A stretch of DNA of 64,000 bases from Aurantiacibacter marinus (GTDB taxonomy: Bacteria > Pseudomonadota > Alphaproteobacteria > Sphingomonadales > Sphingomonadaceae), in assembly GCF_001021555.1 (NCBI RefSeq), contig NZ_LDCP01000002.1, positions 434,001 to 498,000 of the forward strand, read 5' to 3'. Below, one piece after another: positions 16,244-24,406 of this stretch. Below the pieces are notes generated by a model. It was not told the DNA's origin. It ran no database searches and saw nothing but the letters and a program-made list of their open reading frames with translations. A program made the position numbers and the translations under genes. Numbering within the stretch: the first letter of the stretch is position 1; each line of letters starts with the position of its first letter.

Positions 16244-16843
16244 TCAGATCTGACCGATCACCTCGTCTGCTAGCGCGCGGTCAGCGGCGGCATCGTGATT
16301 GACAGCGATCAGCTTTGCAGCCGCAGCGGTGGAGGCGTCGGCAGCGCGGGCGCGAAGCTCGTCAACGGCCTGACGTTCTGCCGCAGAGATTTTGTCCTGC
16401 GCCATGCGTTCACGCCGGGCGATCATTGCGGTGGTATCGTCCTTTGCCTTTGCGACAATGCCGTCAGCTTCGCGCTGGGCATTTTCCAGCATTGCTTCGG
16501 CGTCTTTTTCGGCACCGGCGATCTTGGCAGCGTACTCTGCACGAAGGGTCTCAGCTTCGGCGCGCAACGCCTTCGCTTCGTCCAGATTGTCGCGAATGGC
16601 CTTGATCTTGTTGTCGAGTCCGCCAGCAATGGTCTTGTGGACCTTGGCACCAGCAAACGCGATGATCAACAGGACCAGCATCGCGATGGACACCCACTGA
16701 TATGGCTCCATGCCCATCAAAGTCGGTTCAAGATGCTCGCCTGCCTGACCATCCTCGATCGTAACGGCGAGATTTTCCTGCGCCGCATCGGTCGCAATAA
16801 CTTCGGGTAGTCCGTTGCCGGACATGCTTTGAGGATTAGCCAC
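16244..16843 (-). CDS. atpF: ATP synthase F0 subunit b
   Basis: Subunit b forms half of the peripheral stalk of the F1F0 ATP synthase. The 199-residue protein has a short N-terminal region and one membrane helix (WVSIAMLVLLIIAFAGA). A long charged coiled coil with many Ala, Glu, Lys and Arg residues follows. The GTG at 16843 was chosen because GGAGG lies 9 nt upstream; it overlaps the b' stop by 8 bp. An ATG at 16825 lacks a Shine-Dalgarno sequence. Two different b-type genes in tandem, b' then b, are usual in alphaproteobacteria. Confidence 0.92.
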   Translation of the reverse strand: MANPQSMSGNGLPEVIATDAAQENLAVTIEDGQAGEHLEPTLMGMEPYQWVSIAMLVLLIIAFAGAKVHKTIAGGLDNKIKAIRDNLDEAKALRAEAETLRAEYAAKIAGAEKDAEAMLENAQREADGIVAKAKDDTTAMIARRERMAQDKISAAERQAVDELRARAADASTAAAAKLIAVNHDAAADRALADEVIGQI

Positions 16844-17330
16844 GGCGCATAGCCTCCTTGACGGCGGACTTGGCAGCGGTCTTGGTGACGCTGACATTGG
16901 CTAGGCGAGCAGCAATATCCTGAGCGGCTTCGGCTGCTACTGTTTCGATTTCCGCAGCGGCCTCGGCGCGGCTTGCATTGATGCGCGCTTCTGCCTCTTC
17001 CAACTGCGTATCAATCACGGCCTGAACCTTTGCCAGCTTGGTTTCAGTGGACTTTTGCGCCTTGGCCTTGGCCTTGCCCACAAGATCCTGCGCTGCTTCA
17101 CGGTTGGCGTTTTCACGCATCCGCCAGGCTTCCTCTGCCTGATCCGCCGCATCGCGGGCAGACTGGGCAGCAGCAAGGTCGCTGGCGATCTGCGCATCAC
17201 GCATGCCGACAGTATCCATCACCCGGGGCAGCATGCCCTTACCGATGACGAAAAACACGAAGCCGAACGTGATCAGCAGCCAGAACAGCTGGCTGGACCA
17301 AATCTCGGCAATTTGAGCTATCTGAGGCAT
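16836..17330 (-). CDS. atpG: ATP synthase F0 subunit b'
   Basis: This is the second peripheral-stalk subunit. The 164-residue protein starts MPQIAQIAEIWSSQLFWLLI, with the membrane helix at about residues 13-30, then GKGMLPRVMDTVGMRDAQI. That segment is typical of the b' version that heterodimerises with b. A long Ala/Glu-rich coiled coil makes up the rest. It lies between subunit c and subunit b in the operon. The symbol follows the alphaproteobacterial use of atpG (also atpX) for b'. Confidence 0.92.
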   Translation of the reverse strand: MPQIAQIAEIWSSQLFWLLITFGFVFFVIGKGMLPRVMDTVGMRDAQIASDLAAAQSARDAADQAEEAWRMRENANREAAQDLVGKAKAKAQKSTETKLAKVQAVIDTQLEEAEARINASRAEAAAEIETVAAEAAQDIAARLANVSVTKTAAKSAVKEAMRRG

Positions 17331-17406
17331 GGACGGATTCCGCCTATTGGCAACAAGTCAGGTCATGGACCGGCCAGACGCGAACCGCCTGGCCGATCAA
17401 TGTCGA

Positions 17407-17631
17407 TTAAACGAAGAGGATGATCATCGCCACAACGAACGCCAGCAGGCCGAGAAGCTCGGCAGCGGCGAAGCCGATGAACAGACGGCCCTGCTGGCTG
17501 TCTGCAGCGCCGGGGTTGCGCAATGCGCTTTCGAGGAACGAACCGAACACGTTACCCACGCCCAGTGCGGCCATGCCAGCACCGATTGCAGCGAGACCGG
17601 CACCAACCATCTTGGCAGCTTCGAGATCCAT
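17407..17631 (-). CDS. atpE: ATP synthase F0 subunit c
   Basis: Subunit c forms the proton-driven rotor ring. The 74-residue protein is a helical hairpin: a Gly/Ala-rich first helix (GAGLAAIGAGMAALGVG), a polar loop RNPGAADSQQG, and a second helix with the proton-carrying carboxylate Glu58 in FAAAELLGLLAF. The residues around Glu58 do not show the Gln/Ser set of sodium-dependent rings, so proton coupling is expected. It lies between subunits a and b'. Confidence 0.97.
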   Translation of the reverse strand: MDLEAAKMVGAGLAAIGAGMAALGVGNVFGSFLESALRNPGAADSQQGRLFIGFAAAELLGLLAFVVAMIILFV

Positions 17632-17690
17632 GAGATAATCCTTTCAAGTGAACTTAAAAAATTGGAAGAAAATTGAGGAAGTAAAACGAC

Positions 17691-18494
17691 TTAGTGCAGG
17701 TTCTCGGCATCGTTGATGTACAGCGAAGCAAGAAGCGCGAAAACATAGGCCTGAATGCCCGCGACCAGGATTTCCAGTGCGGAAATGCCGACCATCAGGA
17801 TGAAGCTTGGTACGCCGACCAGCAGACCGTAACCCGCCCCAGCGTTCCAGCCGTTGATGACGAAGCCCGAAAGCACCTTCAGCAAAACGTGGCCCGCCAT
17901 CATGGCGACGAACAACCGCAGCGCGAGGCTGAACGGGCGCACCATGAAGGAAATCAGTTCGATCGGGAACAGGATCGGGATCATGGGCAGCGGCGTGCCG
18001 TGCGGCACGAACAGGCTGAAGAAGTGCAGCCCGTGCTTCCAGAAGCCCACGATCAGAACGATGGAGAAGCTCATGATTGCCAGCACGCCGGTAACGGTGA
18101 AGTGGCTGGTGAATGTGAACGGATGCACGCCGATCAGGCCGACCGGCAGCAGGCCGAGGAGGTTGGCGAACAGGATGAACATGAACAGGCTGAAGATATA
18201 AGGCACATATTTGCGCCCTTCCTTGCCAACGTTAGCTTCCAGCATATCGTCGATAAAGCCGGTGAAGGTTTCCACCGTCATCTGCCAGCGGCCGGGCACC
18301 AGCTCGCGCTTCATCCCGCCCAGCATGAAGATGAACAACGCCACAGCGGTGATCGTCATCCACAAAGCGGAATTGGTGAAAGCAATATTGTAGCCCGCAA
18401 TGTTCCAGGTCTCGCCGAGCAAAGGCTCAACGGTGAACTGGTACATCGGGTCAACTTTGCCCGACGCCTGGGCCATTTCGGCTTCGCCTGCCAC
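17691..18494 (-). CDS. atpB: ATP synthase F0 subunit a
   Basis: Subunit a forms the proton half-channels. The 267-residue protein has five to six membrane helices. The stator arginine sits in the conserved helix RPFSLALRLFVAMMAGH, and the C-terminal helix contains LEILVAGIQAYVFALLASLYI with the family Glu and Gln. The length is normal. The ATG at 18494 gives a short polar N-terminus before PMYQFTVEPLL. It lies 22 bp after atpI. Confidence 0.96.
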   Translation of the reverse strand: MAGEAEMAQASGKVDPMYQFTVEPLLGETWNIAGYNIAFTNSALWMTITAVALFIFMLGGMKRELVPGRWQMTVETFTGFIDDMLEANVGKEGRKYVPYIFSLFMFILFANLLGLLPVGLIGVHPFTFTSHFTVTGVLAIMSFSIVLIVGFWKHGLHFFSLFVPHGTPLPMIPILFPIELISFMVRPFSLALRLFVAMMAGHVLLKVLSGFVINGWNAGAGYGLLVGVPSFILMVGISALEILVAGIQAYVFALLASLYINDAENLH

Positions 18495-18516
18495 GTGCTT
18501 TGCTTCCCTGTCGCTA

Positions 18517-18849
18517 CTAGCTGTCAGAGCCCTTGTCGGAGCTGCTGCTTGAATTCCGAATGATATTCCTGAAGGCCACCACTATTCCAAGGAACAGGCC
18601 GACCAACAGTGCCCCGGGATTGAGATCGAAGAACCATCCGATGGTCCAGCCGACAACAACACCGCCGATAAGCCCACCAAGCAGATCGGCAAGAGCGCGG
18701 CTGCCAGCTTTGTCGCTGGAACCTGCTCCGCTGACCCGCGGCTTGTTGCGCTGCTCTTCACGCTCTCGTGCAGCCCTAAGCCGCTCTTCGAGCGCATCAA
18801 TTCGCGCATCTTCGCCGATGGGTTCCCGTTCGGGCTCTTTATCGCTCAT
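18517..18849 (-). CDS. atpI: AtpI-type accessory protein of the F1F0 operon
   Basis: The 110-residue protein has a highly charged, coiled-coil-prone N-terminal half (EDARIDALEERLRAAREREEQ). Two membrane helices follow, LLGGLIGGVVVGWTIGWFF and GALLVGLFLGIVVAF, as in the AtpI/AtpZ family that helps assemble the c-ring or transports Mg. AAAGG precedes the ATG by about 9 nt. It is the first gene of the F0 operon, the standard position. Confidence 0.88.
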   Translation of the reverse strand: MSDKEPEREPIGEDARIDALEERLRAAREREEQRNKPRVSGAGSSDKAGSRALADLLGGLIGGVVVGWTIGWFFDLNPGALLVGLFLGIVVAFRNIIRNSSSSSDKGSDS

Positions 18850-19084
18850 GCTTGAAGCCTTTAGGCAAAGGATTTCGCAAGCGCAACAAAGTGCCCGCTA
18901 AGGGCGCCGCCCCCTTAGAAGGGGGGTGTTGGCGAGTCAACCGGTGTGGGGGTGGAAAAGGGCACTCCATCGATCTCCGGCTTTGAGTCCTGAAGGCAAA
19001 AACCAAACAACGGGCTTCGGATGATATTTGGGCCATCTGATTTTGATCTTAGCGCCACACAATCTCTTTGCGACCGGATTCGTC
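18850..19084. other. Intergenic region between atpI and orphan gene
   Basis: About 235 bp separate the divergent atpI and orphan genes. The atpI-proximal part is G/C-rich with a CCCCCTT-AGA-AGGGGGG hairpin near 18909-18926. The orphan-proximal part is clearly more AT-rich. Promoters for both genes must lie here, but none is clear enough to call. Confidence 0.4.
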
Positions 19085-19480
19085 ATGTGCAATCAAAGAC
19101 GTATGAAGATTCACGGCCAACGGTGGCGCTACCAACTCGCAAATACAGAGCTTTACGTCGACAATGCATTCAGTTGGTTCGGATGGGCACAGGAACGCGC
19201 GCTCGTGAACGGCAAAATGGTCCAGTCCGCTGGCGGGTGGCTGATCTTCCGAAGGTCATTCAAAGAGTCCTGGCTCACACCCACTGGCGATGGTGAACTG
19301 ACAATTGCAATGCACTCAGCCGCTTCAGGAATCGTTGTCGAAGTCAAACTTGGCGGGGCAGTGATCGAGCACGAGGAATTGTTTGAAGCGACTTGGCATG
19401 GGCGAGGTGGCTGGCCCAGTGAATTAGATTGGAACAGGACCGAGCAATTCACAATTTTCAATTTTCTCAAAAGAGATTGA
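19085..19480 (+). CDS. Orphan hypothetical protein, about 131 aa
   Basis: The frame reads as a sensible folded protein: GQRWRYQLANTELYVDNAF, WFGWAQERALVNGKMV, SAGGWLIF and a strand-rich C-terminal half, without membrane segments. ATGs at 19028, 19085 and 19103 are possible; 19085 has GGA upstream and 19103 begins MKIHGQRW. I recall similar VDNA(F/W)SWxGWxQERLxVNG proteins of unknown function. The gene is the only plus-strand unit between two minus-strand operons, and its composition is visibly less GC-rich than its neighbours, suggesting separate acquisition. Confidence 0.6.
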   Translation: MCNQRRMKIHGQRWRYQLANTELYVDNAFSWFGWAQERALVNGKMVQSAGGWLIFRRSFKESWLTPTGDGELTIAMHSAASGIVVEVKLGGAVIEHEELFEATWHGRGGWPSELDWNRTEQFTIFNFLKRD

Positions 19481-19547
19481 AAATTCGCACGTTATGTCGG
19501 AGCAAAAGAGGCGAAATGATAGCAAATGCGCCGTCAGAACAATTGAT

Positions 19548-19934
19548 CTAAGGACAACGCGGATCGCGCTGCGCCGGGCCGGTACCGCGCTGAACCCAGC
19601 TACCGCTCGGGGCCTGATACATTTCACCCGGCGACGTGCGGGCAATCGCCAGGCAACCGGAGGTGAAGGCATATTCTTCCAGCGTCGCGTTCTCGGCCTG
19701 CGCGCGTTCCGCATAAACGGCGCGGCGGCGGATGTTGATGTCGTTCACGACGCGCTGCAATTCCGGTGTCGAGGCGCCGACAATGCCGATGTAGCCATCC
19801 ATCTTTTCACCAATCTGTCCAGCGGCGCGGGCGGCGGCATAGGCGGGATCGCGCTGCGCCATTGCGGGCGCGGCAACAAGGCCAAGGGCCAGCACGGCGC
19901 CGGCAGCGGTCAGCAGGGTTTTGCGCATTGTCAT
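19548..19934 (-). CDS. ydbL: YdbL-family (DUF1318) periplasmic protein
   Basis: The 128-residue protein has a cleavable signal peptide (MTMRKTLLTAAGAVLALGLV then AAPAMAQ). The mature domain has AAGQIGEKMDGYIGIVG and INIRRRAVYAERAQ, the DUF1318 pattern of E. coli YdbL. A C-terminal Cys pair (GCLAIA, RCP) may form a disulphide. It is the last gene of the ydbH-ynbE-ydbL unit. In E. coli the YdbH-YnbE pair forms an envelope-spanning lipid-transport structure and YdbL modulates it. The order here is the same, so a conserved role is likely. Confidence 0.85.
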   Translation of the reverse strand: MTMRKTLLTAAGAVLALGLVAAPAMAQRDPAYAAARAAGQIGEKMDGYIGIVGASTPELQRVVNDINIRRRAVYAERAQAENATLEEYAFTSGCLAIARTSPGEMYQAPSGSWVQRGTGPAQRDPRCP

Positions 19935-19957
19935 TCGTTCAAGCTCCGGGTTGCCGC

Positions 19958-20191
19958 TCAGAAAATGTCGGCATTCTCATCAATCGTGTTCTCGGCATCT
20001 TCTGCCAGTCGGTAAATCACTTCCTGCGTGATGTTGATGTTAAGCTCGATCACAATCGGTTTGTCGGGCGCTTCCAGATTGATGCACCCGGCAAGTGGGA
20101 TCGCGCCCAACATCGCCGTCACTGCCATCGTGCGCCCTGCCCCTGTCATAATGGCAGTATGCGCGCGTGAGGCACTTTTCGTCAATTTCAT
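19958..20191 (-). CDS. ynbE: YnbE-family lipoprotein
   Basis: The 77-residue protein has a lipoprotein signal ending LAGC, followed by a short mature part: INLEAPDKPIVIELNINITQEVIYRL and an acidic end. This short IELNINI strand segment is the YnbE hallmark; in E. coli, YnbE assembles with the C-terminus of YdbH in the outer membrane. An ATG three codons upstream (20200) is an alternative start. It lies 11 bp after ydbH and 23 bp before ydbL. Confidence 0.85.
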   Translation of the reverse strand: MKLTKSASRAHTAIMTGAGRTMAVTAMLGAIPLAGCINLEAPDKPIVIELNINITQEVIYRLAEDAENTIDENADIF

Positions 20192-20202
20192 ATGGCTCAT
20201 AG

Positions 20203-23200
20203 CTACGGTTCGCTTTCCTGCTGCTGAATAGCGGGTTCATTAATGTCGAGGGATTCGAGAAGTTCGCGCGTCGCCTGCTCTGCGGCGGCTTCGTCCTGTT
20301 CGTCGACAGTTTGCTGGTCAACGGTCTGACGCAGTCGCACCCCGTCACGCGTCACAAGGCCAAGATCGCGTGGATCGCGAAGCGCAGCGGGATCGTACAT
20401 GGCGCGCAGCGAAGTCATCAGTTGATAGAAGGGGGCACGGATATTGATGCGCAGATCAATCGGAATTCTGGCAATAGCACGGGTGACGAAATTGCTGTCC
20501 GCCGTCTCCCCCTGTCCGATCCCGGTGAAGCGCACCCGCGTGACCAGTTCGCCCGTTAGCGGACCGTCCATGTCGATGTCCATCGTATCGAACCGCAAAT
20601 CGCGCAGCGCCGCAAACGCATAATTGGCGAAGAAAGACATATCCTCATAAGTCAGATCCCCTACGTAGGAGAGGTTGCCGCCCGGCGCGCGCGCGACCAG
20701 TGACCCGCCGACAAGTTGGCCATTGCCGCCTTCATCGAATACAATGGGGATCGTGCCGTCAAACGTGCCATTGGCGGCAAGATTGCCCATCTCCATGCTC
20801 TCGACAAATTGCGCGGCTTCCAGCCCGACTATATCCATGATGTAGGCGCGGCTTTCCGCCACGCCGATGTTGATTTCTACCGGCCGCATGGTCAGCGTAC
20901 CGCCCATGAAGGGCCAGCTCGCGCCAGTTACAGTCAGTTGCTCCCCGTTCAGAAGCTGGAAGCCGATGTCGCCGTCAGTCACCTCGATACCGGGATTGAT
21001 AGAGCCAACAGCGATCCGCTGATCGGGGGCAGTGGTCAGACCTAACAGATCGGTGAACACAACCGTGCCGCGGGCACCTTTTACCGGACCGAACGCAGCA
21101 GCAAGGTCCAACCCGTCACTGGAAAATTCACCACGTGATGTAACGGTGTCTGAATTCCATTCGATGCGTCCACTGCCGGTGACCGTGCCTTTGACATTGG
21201 CGACCACGCCGAGCGCGAGGCGGGTAAGATCGAGCGGCTGGAAGCCTTCGCCGAACGTCAACCGGTCAATCGCGAGATCGGCCCTGCCTGTACTGGTGGC
21301 CAGATCATGCGTCATGCTTACGCCCGAAATGACAGTACCTGTCTCTGGATAACGAAGCAGCGCCTCTGCAGTGATAATATTGTCGGCAAGCGCAAGAGCG
21401 GCGCCCTGTGCGGACAGCGGTTCAAACCGGCGCGCTCCACCGCGGTCCTGAAGTGTGAACCCGGCATCGCTGATAAGGAATTGCCCATCCTCATAACGCC
21501 AGTTGCCATTTGCGCCGAGAATGTCGAGAGGGACCGAGGCGAGGAACACGTCCGCCCCCGCAAATTCTCCGCCAATCCCCGCCGCCGAAACGTCGGCGCG
21601 CAAATCTGTGATGGTGAAGCGTTGGGCATTGTCTGCCGGGCCAAGCACGATATCGAGATCACGGGCAGCCACAGCGCCGGGATAGGCAAAACCTACCGCT
21701 CCGCTGCGCAGCCCCAATGGAGTGCCGGCCAGTTCGCCTGACAAATCAAGCGAATTCACGCCTGCCGCCAATCGCAGACCGCTGTTGTCGTAACGCAGGA
21801 TCGGGCGACCGGATGGCGGGCATACAGTAAGCGACTGGCGGCCCAAAATGAGGTTGGACACTTCCAACCGGTCAAAGCGGATATCACGGCACCCGCTCCA
21901 CAGCGCAATTGCGCCGTTGGCGCCGATAGTACCATCAATCGGCAAAACCAGGCCTTGTGCGGATCCTCCCGGCAGCGGACCGCTTGCGAGCGCCCTACCT
22001 TCCAGCGCAAGACTGCCATCCCGGCCTTGAAGAACAATCAGCTGCGGGATCGCAAGCCGTGCATCACCGGCGGAATATTCCCGCATCGCCAGCCGCAATT
22101 CCAGCGCGCCGTTGCCGCCCTGCTCCATACGTCCGGTGATCTGCGGCAGGCCATCACCGCCAGTCGCCAGATTGCCGGAGAAGCGCGGCAGACCCTGCCC
22201 GCCCAGCGCCACCTGCGCGCGTGATAGCGAAAGCAAGGTCGCGCCACTGGCCTCGCGCAGGCGCGCTTCCGGGACGATAACGCTGGTCAAATCACCGAAC
22301 ATGCGCGCATCGAATGTTGCCGAAAGCGTGGCACCGCGCATTGCGCGCGGCAAATTGCTGCGCAGCTTGACCAGCAAGGGTGCTGCCAAAGTGCCCTCGG
22401 CTGCGGTAATGGCAGATGCCAGTTGCGCATCGAGATCTGCACCCAGAGCAACACCGTTGGCCGCAATATCGCCTTCCACATCGAGCCGCGCAAAATCTTC
22501 GAGTGTTCGCAGGCGGCCTTCCAGCGCCAGTTCACTGGCAGCCGCCGCAGGTGTTTGCAGCCCGCTGGCGGTCACATCATACAGAACATTCAGATCACCA
22601 TCACGCCATGTGAAGCGACCGTCTCCGGCGAGGCTTGCCATGCGCGAGGTCGACAGCGATCCGCGCCCTGTGGCTATGCTGTAGGTTCCCTCGAAATCGG
22701 TCAGGTTGCGTTCGGCCTGACCTGCAATCTGCAATGCGCCGTTGTTCAGGGCGAAGTCCTGTTCGGGGCAATTAAGCCCGGCGAACCGCAGCGGTCCGGC
22801 AAAAGCTGGTCGTTCAGCGTCGATCGACAGTTCGCCGTAAAGGGTTGGTGATCGCACTGTACAGCCGGGGAAGGTCAGCGCCTCTGCAGTCGCGGCAAGC
22901 TCTGCCCGGAAACCACCGCGCAAATGGCCGCCACCCGCCAGTTTCAGCCCGACGCGGCCATAATCCGTTTCCAGCAGTCCGCGGCCATCGTCGATTACCA
23001 ATCGCGCATCGGGAAAGGAAAAAGGTTCCGCATCATCTTCGCCAAACAGCAACGGATCAAGCTCGCCAAAACTCAGATGGCCTTCGCGGTAACTGCCGTA
23101 GATGCGAGGACGCACTACGGTAATACCAGCGAGATCAGGCAGGCCGAAGCGCGGGATAATTCCGATTTCAAGCCGCTCTATGGTCAAATCAGGCCGCGCA

Positions 23201-23451
23201 GGATCGCCGATCACCAGATCGGTCAGCACTTGCAATTGCGGAGAGATCGTCTCGACAGTGTAAGTGGCGCGGATGTTGTTTTCGGCCAAGGTATCGGCGA
23301 TCAGCGTATCGGCGATTTCCTTGCGTTGGAGCCACGTAACCAGCAGCGCAAGCACCAGAACTATGGCAAAAATGCACAGCGCATTTCGCAGCGGGCGGCG
23401 CTTCCTGCCTTGGGGACCAGGTTCCCCTTTCTTCACGGCTTCTTGCACCAT
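20203..23451 (-). CDS. ydbH: YdbH-type AsmA-like intermembrane lipid-transport protein
   Basis: The 1082-residue protein starts MVQEAVKKGEPGPQGRKRR, with one membrane helix (ALCIFAIVLVLALLVTWL, about residues 26-43). A very long periplasmic region rich in beta-strands follows, with recurring TIERLEIG, VARDLDIVL and ITGRMEQGG-type units typical of AsmA-like bridges. A charged C-terminus (RELLESLDINEPAIQQQESEP region) ends the protein. In E. coli, YdbH, TamB and YhdP redundantly move phospholipid to the outer membrane. The open frame continues 308 codons further upstream, but that part is antisense to radC and was discarded. The start at 23451 lies 69 bp from the divergent radC. Confidence 0.88.
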   Translation of the reverse strand: MVQEAVKKGEPGPQGRKRRPLRNALCIFAIVLVLALLVTWLQRKEIADTLIADTLAENNIRATYTVETISPQLQVLTDLVIGDPARPDLTIERLEIGIIPRFGLPDLAGITVVRPRIYGSYREGHLSFGELDPLLFGEDDAEPFSFPDARLVIDDGRGLLETDYGRVGLKLAGGGHLRGGFRAELAATAEALTFPGCTVRSPTLYGELSIDAERPAFAGPLRFAGLNCPEQDFALNNGALQIAGQAERNLTDFEGTYSIATGRGSLSTSRMASLAGDGRFTWRDGDLNVLYDVTASGLQTPAAAASELALEGRLRTLEDFARLDVEGDIAANGVALGADLDAQLASAITAAEGTLAAPLLVKLRSNLPRAMRGATLSATFDARMFGDLTSVIVPEARLREASGATLLSLSRAQVALGGQGLPRFSGNLATGGDGLPQITGRMEQGGNGALELRLAMREYSAGDARLAIPQLIVLQGRDGSLALEGRALASGPLPGGSAQGLVLPIDGTIGANGAIALWSGCRDIRFDRLEVSNLILGRQSLTVCPPSGRPILRYDNSGLRLAAGVNSLDLSGELAGTPLGLRSGAVGFAYPGAVAARDLDIVLGPADNAQRFTITDLRADVSAAGIGGEFAGADVFLASVPLDILGANGNWRYEDGQFLISDAGFTLQDRGGARRFEPLSAQGAALALADNIITAEALLRYPETGTVISGVSMTHDLATSTGRADLAIDRLTFGEGFQPLDLTRLALGVVANVKGTVTGSGRIEWNSDTVTSRGEFSSDGLDLAAAFGPVKGARGTVVFTDLLGLTTAPDQRIAVGSINPGIEVTDGDIGFQLLNGEQLTVTGASWPFMGGTLTMRPVEINIGVAESRAYIMDIVGLEAAQFVESMEMGNLAANGTFDGTIPIVFDEGGNGQLVGGSLVARAPGGNLSYVGDLTYEDMSFFANYAFAALRDLRFDTMDIDMDGPLTGELVTRVRFTGIGQGETADSNFVTRAIARIPIDLRINIRAPFYQLMTSLRAMYDPAALRDPRDLGLVTRDGVRLRQTVDQQTVDEQDEAAAEQATRELLESLDINEPAIQQQESEP

Positions 23452-23520
23452 TTCATACCGAGCCTTGCGCGAGCCGCGCAGCAAAGGCAATGCAATCTGT
23501 GCAAAAGGGGCGAGGCCAAT

Positions 23521-24228
23521 ATGGCGCAAGGTACAGAAAATCCTCCGAAATCCACGCCGAACGGGGCATCGGGTCACCGTGCCCGCCTGCGTGAAAGGCT
23601 GCTCTGCGGCGGGGCGGAGGCGCTGGCGGATTACGAAGTGCTGGAATATCTCCTGTTCGGCGCACTCGCGCGCGGCGACACGAAACCTGCCGCAAAAGCA
23701 CTGTTGGCGCGATTCGGCACTTTGGCGGGCGTATTGAATGCCGATCCAGGCGCGCTTAAACAAATCAAGGGCGTGTCCGATGCCAGCGTCGGCCAGCTCA
23801 AGATTGCAGCGCTCGTAGCCCGGCGGATGGCTCGCAGCGAGGTTTCGAACAAGCCCGTACTCGGCAGTTGGCAGGCGCTGATGGATTATCTCGCCATTGA
23901 TATGGCCCACCTTACGATAGAGCGCGTTCGGGTGCTGTATCTCAATGCAAAGAACCGGCTGCTGCTCGATCACCACGTGGGTGACGGCACGATTGACGAA
24001 GCCGCGATCCACCCGCGTGAAGTCATCAAGCGCGGGCTTGACTGCGGCGCATCGGCGCTGATCCTTGTGCACAACCACCCCAGCGGCAATCCCGAACCCA
24101 GCCGCGCCGATATCCGCATCACGCAGGCGATTGCAGAAGCCGGAAGGCCGCTTGGCATCACGGTCCACGACCATGTCATCATCGGGCGCGAGGGCCATGT
24201 TTCGCTGCGCGCAAAAGGCGTAATCTAG
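23521..24228 (+). CDS. radC: RadC family JAB-domain protein
   Basis: The 235-residue protein has an N-terminal helix-hairpin-helix-like part (LKQIKGVSDASVGQLK) and a C-terminal JAMM metalloprotease fold. The zinc motif is ALILVHNHPSGNPEPSRAD, with His-x-His and Asp ligands intact. RadC's biochemical role is unresolved; the name comes from a mis-assigned repair phenotype. The ATG at 23521 was chosen over an upstream open frame that is only antisense to ydbH. It is transcribed divergently from ydbH. Confidence 0.93.
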   Translation: MAQGTENPPKSTPNGASGHRARLRERLLCGGAEALADYEVLEYLLFGALARGDTKPAAKALLARFGTLAGVLNADPGALKQIKGVSDASVGQLKIAALVARRMARSEVSNKPVLGSWQALMDYLAIDMAHLTIERVRVLYLNAKNRLLLDHHVGDGTIDEAAIHPREVIKRGLDCGASALILVHNHPSGNPEPSRADIRITQAIAEAGRPLGITVHDHVIIGREGHVSLRAKGVI

Positions 24229-24406
24229 CGGCGCGTCAGCTTCGCAGCGCGATCCCGCGCCGAACATAATGGCAGCGATTACGAAACGAAACCGATCGCC
24301 TATCACCAACGCTGTTACCTTCGCATGTGCTACCCCCCTTGCAATGCGTCGATGAAGGCAATAGCCGCCCTGCAAATCCTTCCCATTGCCAAATCCGGAG
24401 TTTCTG

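Noticed and set aside
23452-24375. Upstream half of the 1390-codon frame that contains ydbH
   Set aside because: This part is antisense to radC, which has an intact JAMM motif. The membrane helix and natural start of YdbH lie at 23451.
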